Below, one piece after another: positions 38,951 through 49,934 of a stretch of DNA of 64,000 bases. This stretch comes from Haemophilus sp. CCUG 60358 (GTDB taxonomy: Bacteria > Pseudomonadota > Gammaproteobacteria > Enterobacterales > Pasteurellaceae), in NCBI RefSeq assembly GCF_001679485.1, contig NZ_LZOZ01000014.1, forward strand, positions 1-64,000, given 5' to 3'. How positions within the stretch are numbered: position 1 is the stretch's first letter; each line of letters begins with the position of its first letter. The translations under genes and the position numbers were made by a program. A model generated the notes under the pieces. It worked only from the letters and a program-made list of their open reading frames with translations. It ran no database searches and was not told the DNA's origin.

Positions 38951-38990
38951 AAGTGCGGTCAAATTTTAGGGTGTTTTTAAACCGCACTTT
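38951..38990. repeat. inverted USS pair between leuB and leuC
   Basis: AAGTGCGGTCAAATTTTA and TTTTTAAACCGCACTT form an imperfect stem in the intergenic region inside the leu operon. There is no T tract on the coding (minus) strand, so it is probably not a full terminator. It might stabilise or partly attenuate the downstream leuCD message. Confidence 0.7.
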
Positions 38991-39002
38991 AATTGTTTTT
39001 TA

Positions 39003-40238
<1,236 letters not shown>

Positions 40239-40247
40239 CTCGATAGA

Positions 40248-41795
40248 TTAATGATGTTTGTTGCCTTTGATATTAGCTACTTTATGAGAACGATAAATCG
40301 CGTTGATCGCGTGAACTAAGGCAAGGGCTGATGATTCAACAATGTCAGTAGCCAAACCAACACCGTGGAATTTACGGCCTTCATGTTCTACCACGATATC
40401 CACCTGACCTAACGCTTCGGCACCTTCGCCTTTCGCGGTTAAATTATAGTGAGACATTTTGATCTCTAAGCCGGTCAAGTTCAAGATCGCATTGTAAACC
40501 GCATCGACTGGGCCGTTACCACCAATTGACGACGTGCTTAATTTATTGCCATCCAATTCCACTTGAACAAAAGCGGTTGCTGGATATTCTTTAGTGGAGT
40601 GTGCCGAAAGTTTATCTAATACTAAACGATCTTCATCACCTTGTTGCATGTCGATAAATGCTAACGCTTCCAAGTCATAATCGAACACTTGGCCTTTTTT
40701 ATCTGCTAATTTTAAGAAGGCTTCATACAATTTATCCAAATCGTAATCTTGTTCGGTGTAGCCCATATCTGCCATGTGGCCTTTCACGGCGGCGCGACCA
40801 GAACGTGCGGTTAAGTTCAATTTCTCTTTCTTCAAGCCAATAGTTTCTGGTGACATGATTTCGTAGGTATTTTGGTTTTTTAACATACCATCTTGGTGAA
40901 TACCGGATGAATGTGCGAAAGCATTCGAACCTACAATTGCTTTATTCGGTTGGATTGGCATATTACAAAGTTGGCTCACCATTTGGCTGACACGATGAAT
41001 TTCTTGTGTGTTGATACGTGTATCCACGCCCATGAATTCTTGACGCACTTTCATTGCCATCACCACTTCTTCAAGTGAAGTGTTACCCGCACGTTCGCCA
41101 ATGCCATTAATGGTACATTCAATTTGGCGTGCACCATTTTGTACAGCAGTTAAGGAGTTAGCGGTTGCCATACCTAAGTCATTGTGGCAATGTACGGAAA
41201 TCACAGCTTTATCGATATTTGGTACGCGGTTACGTACTTCAGCAATAATATTGCCGAATTGATTAGGTAAGCAGAAACCAACAGTGTCAGGAATATTTAC
41301 AGTTGTTGCACCTGCATTAATTGCCGCTTCAACAATACGACAAATATTGTCGATACCGGTACGGCCTGCATCTTCGCAAGAAAATTCTACATCGTCAGTA
41401 TAGTTACGTGCATGTTTTACTGCTGCTACAGCCATTTCAACTACATCGTCAAAGGTACGTTTTAATTTGGCTTCAACGTGTAATGCTGAAACTGCAATAA
41501 ATGTATGGATACGAAACGCTTCTGCCACTTTTAAGGCTTCAGCTGCAGCATCAATATCTTTAATTACCGCACGGGAAAGTGCCGCAACACGACTATTTTT
41601 GATATGGCGTGCAATGGTTTGAACGGATTCAAAATCACCTTGAGAAGAAACCGGGAAACCGACTTCCATCACATCCACGCCTAGACGTTCAAGGGCTAAA
41701 GCAATCTGTAATTTCTCTTTAACGGTTAAGCTTGCTTTTAACGCTTGTTCGCCATCACGCAAGGTGGTATCAAAAATAATAACGCGATCTGTCAT
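40248..41795 (-). CDS. leuA: 2-isopropylmalate synthase
   Basis: LeuA condenses acetyl-CoA with 2-ketoisovalerate, the committed and leucine-inhibited step. The 515-residue protein opens with '[18 protein letters not shown]' (metal-binding DGEQ). It contains '[16 protein letters not shown]' (HCHND metal ligands), '[13 protein letters not shown]', and a C-terminal regulatory domain from about residue 390. Expression is controlled by the upstream leader peptide and attenuator. Confidence 0.97.
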   Translation of the reverse strand: MTDRVIIFDTTLRDGEQALKASLTVKEKLQIALALERLGVDVMEVGFPVSSQGDFESVQTIARHIKNSRVAALSRAVIKDIDAAAEALKVAEAFRIHTFIAVSALHVEAKLKRTFDDVVEMAVAAVKHARNYTDDVEFSCEDAGRTGIDNICRIVEAAINAGATTVNIPDTVGFCLPNQFGNIIAEVRNRVPNIDKAVISVHCHNDLGMATANSLTAVQNGARQIECTINGIGERAGNTSLEEVVMAMKVRQEFMGVDTRINTQEIHRVSQMVSQLCNMPIQPNKAIVGSNAFAHSSGIHQDGMLKNQNTYEIMSPETIGLKKEKLNLTARSGRAAVKGHMADMGYTEQDYDLDKLYEAFLKLADKKGQVFDYDLEALAFIDMQQGDEDRLVLDKLSAHSTKEYPATAFVQVELDGNKLSTSSIGGNGPVDAVYNAILNLTGLEIKMSHYNLTAKGEGAEALGQVDIVVEHEGRKFHGVGLATDIVESSALALVHAINAIYRSHKVANIKGNKHH

Positions 41796-41852
41796 AGTAT
41801 TTTCCTTCTTTTATCACTCAAAGTGCGGTCATTTTTACCGTGATTTTAAAAC

Positions 41853-41883
41853 GAAAAAACCCGCAATCTTAAAAGTGCGGGTT
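41853..41883 (-). terminator. leu operon attenuator
   Basis: On the minus strand AACCCGCA and TGCGGGTT pair around a 10-base loop, followed by six T residues. It lies between the leucine-rich leader gene and leuA, where an attenuator is expected. The upstream arm (CCGCAC) is complementary to GTGCGG at the end of the leader gene, offering a competing antiterminator pairing. Confidence 0.85.
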
Positions 41884-41924
41884 GATAATAGATTTTTTAC
41901 ATAAAGGTGTTTTTTATCCACAAC

Positions 41925-41984
41925 TTAGCCGCACAAAGAATGTGAGAGCAGGAGGTTGAGAGATAAAGACACAGCTTGGTACAT
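41925..41984 (-). CDS. leuL: leu operon leader peptide
   Basis: This is a 19-residue open frame, MYQAVSLSLNLLLSHSLCG, with six leucines, including an L-N-L-L-L run. It lies between a strong promoter and the attenuator hairpin, directly ahead of leuA. When charged tRNA-Leu is scarce, ribosomes should stall on the leucine codons and free the GTGCGG segment (last codons) to pair with the attenuator arm, allowing read-through into leuA. A modest ribosome binding site (AGGAT) precedes the ATG. The peptide itself probably has no other function. Identification rests on position, length and leucine content; the sequence is unlike E. coli leuL. Confidence 0.85.
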   Translation of the reverse strand: MYQAVSLSLNLLLSHSLCG

Positions 41985-42024
41985 AAAAAGATAATCCTGT
42001 AAAAAATTCTGTAAAACGCTGTCC

Positions 42025-42052
42025 ATATTACGGATAAAAATTTTGCTGTCAA
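42025..42052 (-). promoter_or_regulatory. leu operon promoter
   Basis: On the minus strand a perfect TTGACA and a TAATAT -10 are separated by 16 bases, placing the RNA start about 30 bases before leuL. Confidence 0.8.
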
Positions 42053-42148
42053 ATCATTTATCAGTGATTTATATCTAAAATGAATATCTCAACATAATCT
42101 TAAAAGTTTATTTCTCTAAATATAAACCATTGTTCGAAATTAATCTCT

Positions 42149-42175
42149 AAAAATGGCTTTTAAGAAGCCATTTTT
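42149..42175. terminator. orphan terminator-like hairpin between divergent promoters
   Basis: AAAAATGGCTT and AAGCCATTTTT pair around a short loop with A/T runs on both sides, so it could terminate either strand. No annotated gene runs into it: leuL/leuA go left and dprA goes right. The 41796-42318 gap holds leuL, the attenuator, the leu promoter, this hairpin and a CRP-S site. Confidence 0.7.
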
Positions 42176-42230
42176 GTTCTGTTTTATTCCTTGTTTCTGG
42201 TATGCAGATTTTTTCTAAAATTTTTTCGCT

Positions 42231-42252
42231 TTTTGCGATCTGAATCGCAGAA
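42231..42252 (+). promoter_or_regulatory. CRP-S (competence regulatory element) site for dprA
   Basis: TTTTGCGATC, followed by TGAATCGCAGAA, matches the Haemophilus CRP-S consensus TTTTGCGATC-TAGATCGCAAAA at 19 of 22 bases, including the diagnostic TGCGA/TCGCA cores. Such sites need both CRP and Sxy and drive competence genes, which include dprA in H. influenzae. It lies about 67 bases before the dprA start. Confidence 0.9.
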
Positions 42253-42318
42253 TTAAGACAAAATTTTCATTTTTTGACACCAATCTCGTCATAATTCTCT
42301 TTTTAAAGGAGAGAATAA

Positions 42319-43434
42319 ATGAGCGATTTTGCGTTGATTTTATTGCGGTTGTCGCAAGTGCCCAAATTGGGCGGTGTGCGAATTCAACAAATTCTGGCCC
42401 ACGTAGGTATAGAAGACTTATTAAATTATGATGAAGTGGCATTTCAACAAATGGGTTGGAATGCTTTGCAGATTGGTCGTTGGTTTCAGCCTGAAATGAA
42501 ATTTATTGAACCCGCTTTGAGCTGGGCAGAAAAAGAAGGGCATCATTTAATACATTGTTTTTCAGATGAGTATCCTTTTTTACTTAAACAAAGTAGTGGC
42601 TTTCCGCCTTTATTATTTGTGAAAGGCAATTTGATCGCACTTTCAGCGCAGCAAATTGCCATGGTTGGGAGCCGTTATTGTTCGGCTTATGGGGAATATT
42701 GGGCAAAATATTTTGCGACAGAGCTTTCTTTGGCGGGATTAACGGTCACGAGTGGGCTTGCATTGGGTATCGACGGATTTAGTCATCAAGCGGTGGTGGA
42801 TATTCAAGGGCAAACCATTGCCGTATTGGGTAGCGGATTAGAGCACATTTACCCCGCTAAACATCGCCGATTAGCCGAGCAAATTATCGAGAATAACGGC
42901 GCATTAGTTTCTGAATTTATCCCTACGCAAGCACCGATTGCTGAAAACTTTCCTCGTCGTAATCGCATTATCAGCGGGCTTTCATTGGGGACTTTGGTCA
43001 TTGAAGCGACAGAGAAAAGCGGTTCATTGATTACGGCGCGTTATGCCTTAGAACAAAATCGCGACATTTTTGCGTTGCCAGGAAATATTCAAAGTGAATA
43101 CAGTCAGGGCTGTCATAAACTGATTAAGCAAGGTGCGATGTTGGTGGAAAATGTCAAAGATATTTTAGATAGCCTCAATCATAGCGTTGTTTTTCAGCCT
43201 CCAGTACATACGCCAATCAATCAGTCGGTGGCTCAACCACTTACTGCCAAAATGCCTACAGTGGAGCCGAGTCATCCTGAACTTTATCAATATATTACTT
43301 ATACACCGATAAGTCTTGATGATTTATCTGCAGCATTGAATTTGCCGGTGGATTTGCTTTTAGTGCAGTTATTAGATTTGGAGTTACAAGATTTAATCGT
43401 CAATGAGAATGGACTCTATAAGCGGATAGCATAA
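42319..43434 (+). CDS. dprA: DNA processing protein DprA
   Basis: DprA (Smf) protects incoming single-stranded DNA and loads RecA during natural transformation. The 371-residue protein has an N-terminal helical SAM-like part, then the Rossmann-fold core with '[17 protein letters not shown]', '[17 protein letters not shown]', '[16 protein letters not shown]', '[15 protein letters not shown]' and '[22 protein letters not shown]'. A C-terminal winged-helix domain occupies the last 65 or so residues. A competence CRP-S site lies upstream and the RBS is TAAAGGAGAG. With the abundant uptake signals, this points to a naturally transformable host. Confidence 0.97.
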   Translation: MSDFALILLRLSQVPKLGGVRIQQILAHVGIEDLLNYDEVAFQQMGWNALQIGRWFQPEMKFIEPALSWAEKEGHHLIHCFSDEYPFLLKQSSGFPPLLFVKGNLIALSAQQIAMVGSRYCSAYGEYWAKYFATELSLAGLTVTSGLALGIDGFSHQAVVDIQGQTIAVLGSGLEHIYPAKHRRLAEQIIENNGALVSEFIPTQAPIAENFPRRNRIISGLSLGTLVIEATEKSGSLITARYALEQNRDIFALPGNIQSEYSQGCHKLIKQGAMLVENVKDILDSLNHSVVFQPPVHTPINQSVAQPLTAKMPTVEPSHPELYQYITYTPISLDDLSAALNLPVDLLLVQLLDLELQDLIVNENGLYKRIA

Positions 43435-43497
43435 ACGGGGTAGAGCGATGAGGCAATCCTGTGCTAAGATACGGTTCAGTTTTAGAAAGGAGAACCT

Positions 43498-44274
43498 ATG
43501 TTAGCCATTATTTCCCCGGCAAAAACCTTAGATTTTGAAAGTGCGGTCAGAAATCTTCCTGTTTCTCAACCGCACTTGACGGATTATAGTGAGCAACTGA
43601 TTGAAATCTGTCGTCAATTATCTCCCCAAGATCTTTCTTCCTTAATGTCTATTAGCGATAAACTTGCGGGCTTAAATGCCGCTCGCTTTGCAGAATGGAC
43701 AAAATCTCACAACGAAAAAAATTCACGCGCAGCCATTTGGGCATTCAAAGGTGATGTTTATACCGGTTTAGATGCGGATAGCTTAACTGATGAAGATGTG
43801 CAATTCGCGCAACGCCATTTACGTATGCTTTCTGGTTTATATGGCTTACTTAAACCCCTTGATTTAATGCAACCTTACCGTTTGGAAATGGGCACAAAGC
43901 TAGCGAATCCAAAAGGAAAAGATCTTTATGCTTTTTGGGGTAACATTATCACTCAATCCGTGCAACAGGCACTTGATGAGCAAGGCGATCGTGTGTTGAT
44001 CAATTTAGCTTCAGACGAGTATTATAAATCAGTGAAAGAGAGCCAATTAGAGGCACAAATTGTTAAGCCAGTTTTCTTAGATAATAAGAATGGTAAATAC
44101 AAAGTGGTCAGCTTTTATGCGAAAAAAGCCCGTGGTTTAATGTGTCGTTTTATCATTCAAAATCGTTTGGAATGTGTTGAACAACTGAAAGAGTTTGATC
44201 TTGGTGGCTATTGGTTTGATTCAGCATCCTCAACTGAAAAAGAATTTGTATTTAAGCGAGATATCAATGAATAA
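43498..44274 (+). CDS. yaaA: peroxide stress protein YaaA
   Basis: YaaA (DUF328) lowers free iron during peroxide stress and binds DNA in E. coli. The 258-residue protein has the typical start '[14 protein letters not shown]', '[23 protein letters not shown]' and 'DEYYKSV', and '[17 protein letters not shown]' near the end. Its 5' part contains an inverted pair of uptake signals (43539-43577) translated as 'SAVRN…PHLT'. It overlaps the next gene by eight bases. Confidence 0.94.
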   Translation: MLAIISPAKTLDFESAVRNLPVSQPHLTDYSEQLIEICRQLSPQDLSSLMSISDKLAGLNAARFAEWTKSHNEKNSRAAIWAFKGDVYTGLDADSLTDEDVQFAQRHLRMLSGLYGLLKPLDLMQPYRLEMGTKLANPKGKDLYAFWGNIITQSVQQALDEQGDRVLINLASDEYYKSVKESQLEAQIVKPVFLDNKNGKYKVVSFYAKKARGLMCRFIIQNRLECVEQLKEFDLGGYWFDSASSTEKEFVFKRDINE

Positions 44275-44857
44275 ATTCCTGGTTATATTGACCGCACTTT
44301 TACTTTCAGGTTGTGCGACAAAAGTGAGTCAGCTTCAAACACCTGAAAAAATTGAGTATAACGGTAAAACCTATAAGCTTACCGCAAGCCAAGATTTAGA
44401 TACGATTGCGCGTTACGTTTATATCGCTGAGCCGGAAACCTTGGAAAATTGGCGGTCTCAAATTGAAGTATTGCTTGATCGTGATGCAACCCGTTCGATT
44501 GAGCAACGTGTAGCATTACGTGAAAAAGTGTATCGTAATTTGGGTGTGCAAGATTTCAAAATTCGTGCCAATTCAACGAATCCAAAAAAGCCCGCAACAG
44601 AATTAAACGGCTATGTCATTTATGCACCGACAGAACAAAATCCGTCTTGGCAGGTGGATATTGCGAAAGGGAAAAATATTTCCCATTGTGGGTTTGTGCA
44701 ATACCAATATTCCCAAAAAGTGGAAATGAAAAAGTTTCAGCGCTTAAGCAAAGTAAAAATTGTGAAAAATTTACAAAAGTATCTTGTCGCAAAAGAAAGT
44801 AAAACATTACAAAAAGCAGATCTTTCTTGGAAATGTGAAAGTTATTTCAATCACTAA
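44267..44857 (+). CDS. putative lipoprotein coupled to yaaA
   Basis: This 196-residue predicted lipoprotein has the signal [16 protein letters not shown] with lipobox LSGC, then '[20 protein letters not shown]'. Two later cysteines ('[11 protein letters not shown]' and 'WKCESYFNH') could form a disulfide. The family is unnamed to me, though a small gene in this position is also found in H. influenzae between yaaA and pfkA as I recall. The start overlaps the yaaA stop (ATGAATAA), implying coupled translation. The lipobox settles the start against a longer frame. Confidence 0.8.
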   Translation: MNKFLVILTALLLSGCATKVSQLQTPEKIEYNGKTYKLTASQDLDTIARYVYIAEPETLENWRSQIEVLLDRDATRSIEQRVALREKVYRNLGVQDFKIRANSTNPKKPATELNGYVIYAPTEQNPSWQVDIAKGKNISHCGFVQYQYSQKVEMKKFQRLSKVKIVKNLQKYLVAKESKTLQKADLSWKCESYFNH

Positions 44858-44969
44858 AATGTATAACTAGATCAAATCCCAAGTAAATTTTCAAAATTTT
44901 GCTAGAGCAGAAATAATGGATGGTGTAATCTTAGCACCAATTGTTCTTAAGAATTCAAAGTAGGTAAAT

Positions 44970-45935
44970 ATGATTAAAAAAATTGCTGTATTAACCAGTG
45001 GTGGTGATGCTCCTGGTATGAATGCTGCTATTCGAGGTGTTGTTCGTGCAGCACTTGCAGAAGGGCTTGATGTATTCGGCATTTATGATGGTTATCAAGG
45101 CTTATACAACAATAAAATCAAACAGTTAAACCGTTATAATGTATCAGATATTATTAACCGTGGTGGTACATTCTTAGGTTCTGCTCGTTTCCCTGAATTT
45201 AAGGATCCTGCCGTACGTGAGAAATGTGCGGAAATTTTACGTTCACATGGTATTGATGCCTTAGTCGTTATCGGTGGTGACGGTTCTTATATGGGGGCGA
45301 AATTGCTCACGGAAGAACATGGTTTCCCTTGTGTGGGTATTCCTGGCACGATTGATAATGATGTGGCGGGTACGGATTACACAATCGGTTATGAAACAGC
45401 GCTACAAACAGCCGTTGATGCGATTGACCGTTTACGTGATACCTCAAGTTCTCACCAACGTATTTCTATCGTAGAAATCATGGGTCGTCACTGTAGTGAC
45501 TTGACTATTTCTGCAGGTATTGCCGGTGGTTGTGAATATATTGTGGCATCTGAAATGGAATTTAACCGCGAAGAATTAATTCGCCAAATTGAGCGCAGTA
45601 TTATTCGTGGAAAACGCCACGCCATCATTGCGATTACTGAGTTAATCACTGACGTGCATTCTCTTGCTCGTGAAATTGAAGCTCGCGTAGGCCATGAAAC
45701 CCGTGCAACTGTATTAGGCCATATTCAACGTGGTGGTTCGCCTTGTGCCTTCGACCGTATTTTAGCTTCACGTATGGGCGTATATGCGGTAGATATATTG
45801 CTACAAGGTAAAGGTGGCTACTGTGTGGGTATTCAAAATGAAAAATTAGTTCACCATGATATTATTGATGCAATCAACAATATGCGCCGTGAATTTAAAG
45901 CAGATTGGTTAGAAATGGCTAAACGCTTAGAATAA
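44970..45935 (+). CDS. pfkA: ATP-dependent 6-phosphofructokinase
   Basis: PfkA phosphorylates fructose 6-phosphate in glycolysis. The 321-residue protein has the ATP site '[19 protein letters not shown]' and '[12 protein letters not shown]', the catalytic '[15 protein letters not shown]' with the active Asp, and the substrate-binding '[12 protein letters not shown]' and '[10 protein letters not shown]'. It is a bacterial-type single-domain enzyme and is followed by a strong terminator. Confidence 0.97.
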   Translation: MIKKIAVLTSGGDAPGMNAAIRGVVRAALAEGLDVFGIYDGYQGLYNNKIKQLNRYNVSDIINRGGTFLGSARFPEFKDPAVREKCAEILRSHGIDALVVIGGDGSYMGAKLLTEEHGFPCVGIPGTIDNDVAGTDYTIGYETALQTAVDAIDRLRDTSSSHQRISIVEIMGRHCSDLTISAGIAGGCEYIVASEMEFNREELIRQIERSIIRGKRHAIIAITELITDVHSLAREIEARVGHETRATVLGHIQRGGSPCAFDRILASRMGVYAVDILLQGKGGYCVGIQNEKLVHHDIIDAINNMRREFKADWLEMAKRLE

Positions 45936-45962
45936 TCTTTTAAAGGTTATTTAAAACAAAAT

Positions 45963-46001
45963 AAATCGGGCTAAAGCAATCATTGTTTTAGCCCGATTTT
46001 T
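45963..46001 (+). terminator. terminator after pfkA
   Basis: AAATCGGGCTAAA and TTTAGCCCGATTT form a 13-base stem followed by T residues. It faces convergent folA. Confidence 0.92.
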
Positions 46002-46012
46002 ATCTGTTTAGA

Positions 46013-46513
46013 TTAAGCTTTTAGTGTATTTCTCTTACGCTGCAAAATAAAAAAACGACAATCATAGGGATTGTCTTCATCTGCTTGACGATGTTCTTCA
46101 AACTCGATGTGCCATTCAGCCCAATTAATTTCAGGGAAAAAAGTATCGCCGTCAATGTCTGCTTGAATTTGTGTGAGATATAGTTTATCTGCTTTAGGTA
46201 AATATTGTTTAAATAACTCGCCGCCGCCAATCAACATAATTTCATCAAATTCTTTGACAAAATCGACCGCACTTTCAAAATTCTCTTTCCAGATGACACC
46301 TTCATGTTCGTAAGGCGTGCGTGAAAGGACAATATTGGTACGTTTGGGTAGTGGGCGACCAATGCTTTCAAAGGTTTTACGACCCATAATTACCGGTTTG
46401 CCTGTGGTATTTTTACGAAACCAGGCTAAATCAGCAGGTAAGTGCCAAGGCATTTGATTATCTTTTCCGATGACGTTATTTTTTGTTGTCGCAACGATCA
46501 AACTTAATATCAT
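46013..46513 (-). CDS. folA: dihydrofolate reductase
   Basis: FolA makes tetrahydrofolate with NADPH and is the trimethoprim target. The 166-residue protein begins 'MILSLIVATTKNNVIGKDNQ' and shows 'MPWHLPADLAWFRKNT' (catalytic acidic residue region), 'VIMGRKTFESIGRPLP' and 'EIMLIGGGELFKQYLP'. I chose the internal ATG behind ATAGGATAGAAAAT; the longer frame adds 16 residues with no family match. It is divergent from proB. Confidence 0.95.
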   Translation of the reverse strand: MILSLIVATTKNNVIGKDNQMPWHLPADLAWFRKNTTGKPVIMGRKTFESIGRPLPKRTNIVLSRTPYEHEGVIWKENFESAVDFVKEFDEIMLIGGGELFKQYLPKADKLYLTQIQADIDGDTFFPEINWAEWHIEFEEHRQADEDNPYDCRFFILQRKRNTLKA

Positions 46514-46654
46514 ATTTTCTATCCTATTTTTCTTTTTTCGCACTATATCATAGCTATTCACAAAATCTGTATATGAGGTTGGATTTTTCGTGATTTTTAT
46601 TAATTTTAGTGCTAATTTAACCGCACTTTTCTATTTTTTCACTGAGGATAAACT

Positions 46655-47764
46655 ATGTCGGCAAATCGCAAAACAATCGTCGTAAAATTTGGTACTAGCA
46701 CATTAACACATGGTTCCCCAAAATTGAATGCACCTCATATGGTCGATATTGTTTGCCAGATCGCCCAACTTCATCAAGCCGGTTTTCGTGTAGTGATTGT
46801 GACATCAGGTGCGATTGCCGCTGGACGACATTATTTAAATCATCCTCAACTTCCTCCAACCATTGCGTCAAAGCAGCTTTTAGCTGCAGTAGGGCAGAGC
46901 CAGCTTATTCAAGCCTGGGAAAAATTATTTGCGATTTATGATATTCACATTGGACAAATTTTATTAACTCGTGCCGATATTGAAGACCGTGAACGTTTTT
47001 TAAATGCGCGGGATACATTACATGCGCTGTTGGACAATCATATTATTCCTGTGATTAATGAGAATGATGCGGTGGCAACGGCTGAGATTAAAGTAGGGGA
47101 TAACGATAACTTATCGGCGCTAGTCGCGATTTTAGTGCAAGCGGAACAACTTTACTTATTAACAGATCAACAAGGCCTATATGAAAGTGATCCTCGTAAA
47201 AATCCAGATGCGAAATTGATTCCAGTGGTTGAGCAAATTACCGATCATATTCGTTCAATTGCAGGCGGTAGCGGTACAAATCTTGGTACTGGCGGGATGA
47301 GTACAAAAATTATTGCGGCAGATGTGGCAACGCGTTCAGGTATTGAGACCATTATTGCGCCAGGCAGCCGACCAGATGTCATTGTGGATTTGGCTTACGA
47401 TAAACCAATTGGCACTAAATTTATTGCACATCATTCAGATCGTCTCGAAAGTCGTAAACAGTGGTTATTTGCAGCTCCATCAGCGGGTATGCTGACGATT
47501 GATGAGGGTGCTGAAAATGCCATGTTAGTACAGAATAAATCGTTGTTGCCTGCAGGGATTACGGCTGTGGAAGGGCGTTTCTCACGTGGTGAAGTCGTCA
47601 AAATTAAGAATATCTCTGGTAAAGTGATTGCACTCGGTATGCCGCGTTATAACAGCGATGCGTTGGAATTAATCAAAGGAAAAAAATCCCAAGAAATTGA
47701 ACAAATTCTTGGTTATGAATATGGTGCAGTTGCGTTACATCGTGATGACATGATTGTGCTATAG
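46655..47764 (+). CDS. proB: glutamate 5-kinase
   Basis: ProB phosphorylates glutamate, the first step of proline synthesis. The 369-residue protein has the amino-acid-kinase domain ('[14 protein letters not shown]', '[13 protein letters not shown]', '[11 protein letters not shown]', '[12 protein letters not shown]', '[20 protein letters not shown]'). A C-terminal PUA domain runs from about residue 275. proA is not adjacent. The RBS is GAGGAT. Confidence 0.96.
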   Translation: MSANRKTIVVKFGTSTLTHGSPKLNAPHMVDIVCQIAQLHQAGFRVVIVTSGAIAAGRHYLNHPQLPPTIASKQLLAAVGQSQLIQAWEKLFAIYDIHIGQILLTRADIEDRERFLNARDTLHALLDNHIIPVINENDAVATAEIKVGDNDNLSALVAILVQAEQLYLLTDQQGLYESDPRKNPDAKLIPVVEQITDHIRSIAGGSGTNLGTGGMSTKIIAADVATRSGIETIIAPGSRPDVIVDLAYDKPIGTKFIAHHSDRLESRKQWLFAAPSAGMLTIDEGAENAMLVQNKSLLPAGITAVEGRFSRGEVVKIKNISGKVIALGMPRYNSDALELIKGKKSQEIEQILGYEYGAVALHRDDMIVL

Positions 47765-47875
47765 CTTAAAATAGAAATCGGATCTCTTATATTTTCTGAA
47801 CCTTCCTTTTATTTTGTCGGTCTATAAAACCATAAAAGGGCAATAGCCCGATATTAAGTAGTAAAAGGAGACAAC

Positions 47876-48256
47876 ATGAGATTAATAGCGACCGTTTTAG
47901 CTGTTGGGCTATTAAGTGCTTGTACGCAGGGCTATTATGTAAAACATCGTAGCCCTATTTCAGTGACCAAACACGTAAAGCGTTTAAATACGACGGCTTG
48001 TCACGATAAAGATGACTGGTATTTAGATGGTTATCGTGTAGGAAAAGATTTCCAAGCGCAAAGCCAATCTCAATTGAATAAACGAATTAACTTTTGTGGC
48101 CGACGTGTACCTGAAGAGCTGAGAACCGCATGGTTTAATGGTTTTGATGCAGGCTCAAATGGCGTTCAGATTGATATAGAGGGTTATGATGAGGATGCTC
48201 TCTTAACCTATGATTATGACGATGATGATCGTTATAGCGAAGACGACGAAGAATAA
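47876..48256 (+). CDS. small putative lipoprotein with acidic tail
   Basis: This 126-residue predicted lipoprotein has a signal MRLIATVLAVGLLSAC with lipobox LSAC. The mature part has 'CHDKDDWYLDGYRVGKDFQAQ' and 'FCGRRVPEELRTAWFNGFDAG', with two cysteines that may pair. The repeated 'W..DGY..G' and 'W.NGFDAG' pattern recalls DUF2799-type proteins. The last 25 residues are strongly acidic (…DYDDDDRYSEDDEE). Function is unknown. It has its own AAAAGGAGA ribosome binding site. Confidence 0.75.
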   Translation: MRLIATVLAVGLLSACTQGYYVKHRSPISVTKHVKRLNTTACHDKDDWYLDGYRVGKDFQAQSQSQLNKRINFCGRRVPEELRTAWFNGFDAGSNGVQIDIEGYDEDALLTYDYDDDDRYSEDDEE

Positions 48257-48286
48257 AAAAGTGCGGTTAAAATTAACCGCACTTTT
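48255..48286. terminator. bidirectional USS-pair terminator
   Basis: AAAAAAGTGCGGTTAA and TTAACCGCACTTTTT pair around a minimal loop, serving the lipoprotein gene and the convergent fklB. Confidence 0.88.
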
Positions 48287-48291
48287 TCTTT

Positions 48292-48924
48292 TTAAAGGAT
48301 ATCGAGTAATTCAACTTCAAACACTAAGGTTGAGAATGGTGGGATAGATGCGCCCGCACCACGTTCACCGTAAGCCAGTTCGTGTGGAATAGTGAGTTTC
48401 CATTTAGAACCAACAGGCATCATTTGTAATGCTTCAACCCAACCACGAATTACGCCATTTACTGGGAATTCAGCTGGTGCACCACGAGCAACCGAACTGT
48501 CGAATACGGTACCATCTGGTAATGTACCTGTGTAGTGAACACGTACTTTATCAGTTGCAGATGGTTTGTTACCGTTACCTTCGGTTAAAATTTCGTATTG
48601 TAAACCGCTGTCAGTGACGTTTACGCCTGCTTTTTTCGCGTTTTCTTCTAAGAATTTTTTACCTTCTTCTTCAATCGCTTTAAATTGCGCTTGTTGTGCT
48701 TCAGCCGCTTGTTCTTGAAGCGCTTGAACGGAATGCATTAAATCATTAATTTCTAATGCTGGTTGATTACGGTTTAAGGCATCGAAAATGCCTTTTGCTA
48801 CCGCTTCAACAGAAATATCCATTTGGCTATCTGCTAATTGTTGACCGATTTGTAAACCGATACCGTAGCTGCCTTTTTCAGAAATACTTTCTAATTTTAC
48901 TTGTTCAAAAATTTGAGCTGTCAT
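48292..48924 (-). CDS. fklB: FKBP-type peptidyl-prolyl isomerase FklB
   Basis: FklB is a proline isomerase of the MIP/FKBP22 family. The 210-residue protein has a helical dimerisation half ('[15 protein letters not shown]', '[13 protein letters not shown]') and a C-terminal FKBP domain ('[20 protein letters not shown]', '[18 protein letters not shown]', '[13 protein letters not shown]', '[10 protein letters not shown]'). No signal peptide is seen, so it should be cytoplasmic like E. coli FklB. It is 21 bases downstream of psd. Confidence 0.93.
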   Translation of the reverse strand: MTAQIFEQVKLESISEKGSYGIGLQIGQQLADSQMDISVEAVAKGIFDALNRNQPALEINDLMHSVQALQEQAAEAQQAQFKAIEEEGKKFLEENAKKAGVNVTDSGLQYEILTEGNGNKPSATDKVRVHYTGTLPDGTVFDSSVARGAPAEFPVNGVIRGWVEALQMMPVGSKWKLTIPHELAYGERGAGASIPPFSTLVFEVELLDIL

Positions 48925-48945
48925 GTTTTTTCCTTTGTTGTAAAA

Positions 48946-49815
48946 CTATTTTTTCAATGCCAAGATTTCACCTATGCGAACAGGTTCATCAACACTTAAA
49001 TGATCGGCAATTTTCACTTGGCCGGCTTGGAATAAGTTAATCACGGTAGAACCAAGTTGGAACCAACCCATTTCTTGACCCTTGCTTAATTTAACCGCAT
49101 TTTCACCTTCATAAGTCCAGACTTTCACTTCGTTATGACGTGGCGGATTAATAACGCCAGCCCAAACAGTACCGATACTCGCAGTGATTGTTGCGCCCAC
49201 TAAGATTTGTACCATGGTACCGAATTCAGTATCAAAGACACAAATTACACGCTCATTACGCGCAAAGAGGTTCGGCACATGTTTCGCTAAAAACGGATTG
49301 ACGGAGAATAAATCACCCGGTACGTAAATCATTTTGCGAAGAGTACCATCACATGGCATATGCACACGGTGATAATCACGTGGTGATAAATAAGTGGTGA
49401 CGAATTCCCCATTTTTAAAGGTCTCGGTTAAATCTTTATTTTCCGCTAATAAATCATTTAAGCTGAAGAAGTGACCTTTTGCTTGTAATAGGCGGTCATC
49501 TTCAATGTGTCCACATTCACTTACACGACCATCCGCAGGGCAACAAAGTGCGGTTGGATTTTGGTTAATTGGTCGTGCATTTTCTTTTAATGGACGGATA
49601 AAGAATTCATTAAAACTAGCGTAATCACTGAATTTTTCTTTTTCAGCAATGCTCATATCAATGTTGTATTTTTTTGCAAACGCTTTAATCACAAAATGTG
49701 TCAGTGCGCCCCATTTTTGTTTAGCTAACCAACCTGCTGCTTGTGTCATATAGATTTGTGGCATCACATATTGAAATGCAACTTTTAGGCGTTGCCAATA
49801 AGAAATTGGGTCCAT
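48946..49815 (-). CDS. psd: phosphatidylserine decarboxylase
   Basis: Psd makes phosphatidylethanolamine from phosphatidylserine at the inner membrane. The 289-residue proenzyme cleaves itself at the LGST motif, seen in 'GWFQLGSTVINLF' near the C terminus, creating the pyruvoyl group. Other family features are 'FNEFFIRPLKENARPI', 'CCPADGRVSECG' and 'YLSPRDYHRVHMPCDG'. pssA, the preceding step of the pathway, lies directly upstream on the same strand. Confidence 0.96.
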   Translation of the reverse strand: MDPISYWQRLKVAFQYVMPQIYMTQAAGWLAKQKWGALTHFVIKAFAKKYNIDMSIAEKEKFSDYASFNEFFIRPLKENARPINQNPTALCCPADGRVSECGHIEDDRLLQAKGHFFSLNDLLAENKDLTETFKNGEFVTTYLSPRDYHRVHMPCDGTLRKMIYVPGDLFSVNPFLAKHVPNLFARNERVICVFDTEFGTMVQILVGATITASIGTVWAGVINPPRHNEVKVWTYEGENAVKLSKGQEMGWFQLGSTVINLFQAGQVKIADHLSVDEPVRIGEILALKK

Positions 49816-49910
49816 TGATTTCTCCGATAAGATTAAAAAGTTGGGCGATTATAACAACTTATTTCACTTGCGCAATGTTAGTTGATATTTTTGCGTAAGA
49901 TCAAAGCAAT

Positions 49911-49933
49911 AAGCCGACATTTGCCGGCTTATG
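49911..49933 (-). terminator. probable pssA terminator
   Basis: On the minus strand AAGCCG and CGGCTT pair around an 8-base loop, but the following sequence (ATTGC) is only weakly T-rich. It probably separates pssA from psd partially. Confidence 0.5.
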
Positions 49934-49934
49934 T

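Noticed and set aside
38951-38990. Internal terminator of the leu operon
   Set aside because: The USS pair can fold but has no T tract on the coding strand and an imperfect stem, so I annotated it only as a repeat.
44891-45082. Short minus-strand frame overlapping the pfkA start
   Set aside because: It overlaps the ribosome binding site and start of pfkA on the other strand and has no ribosome binding site.
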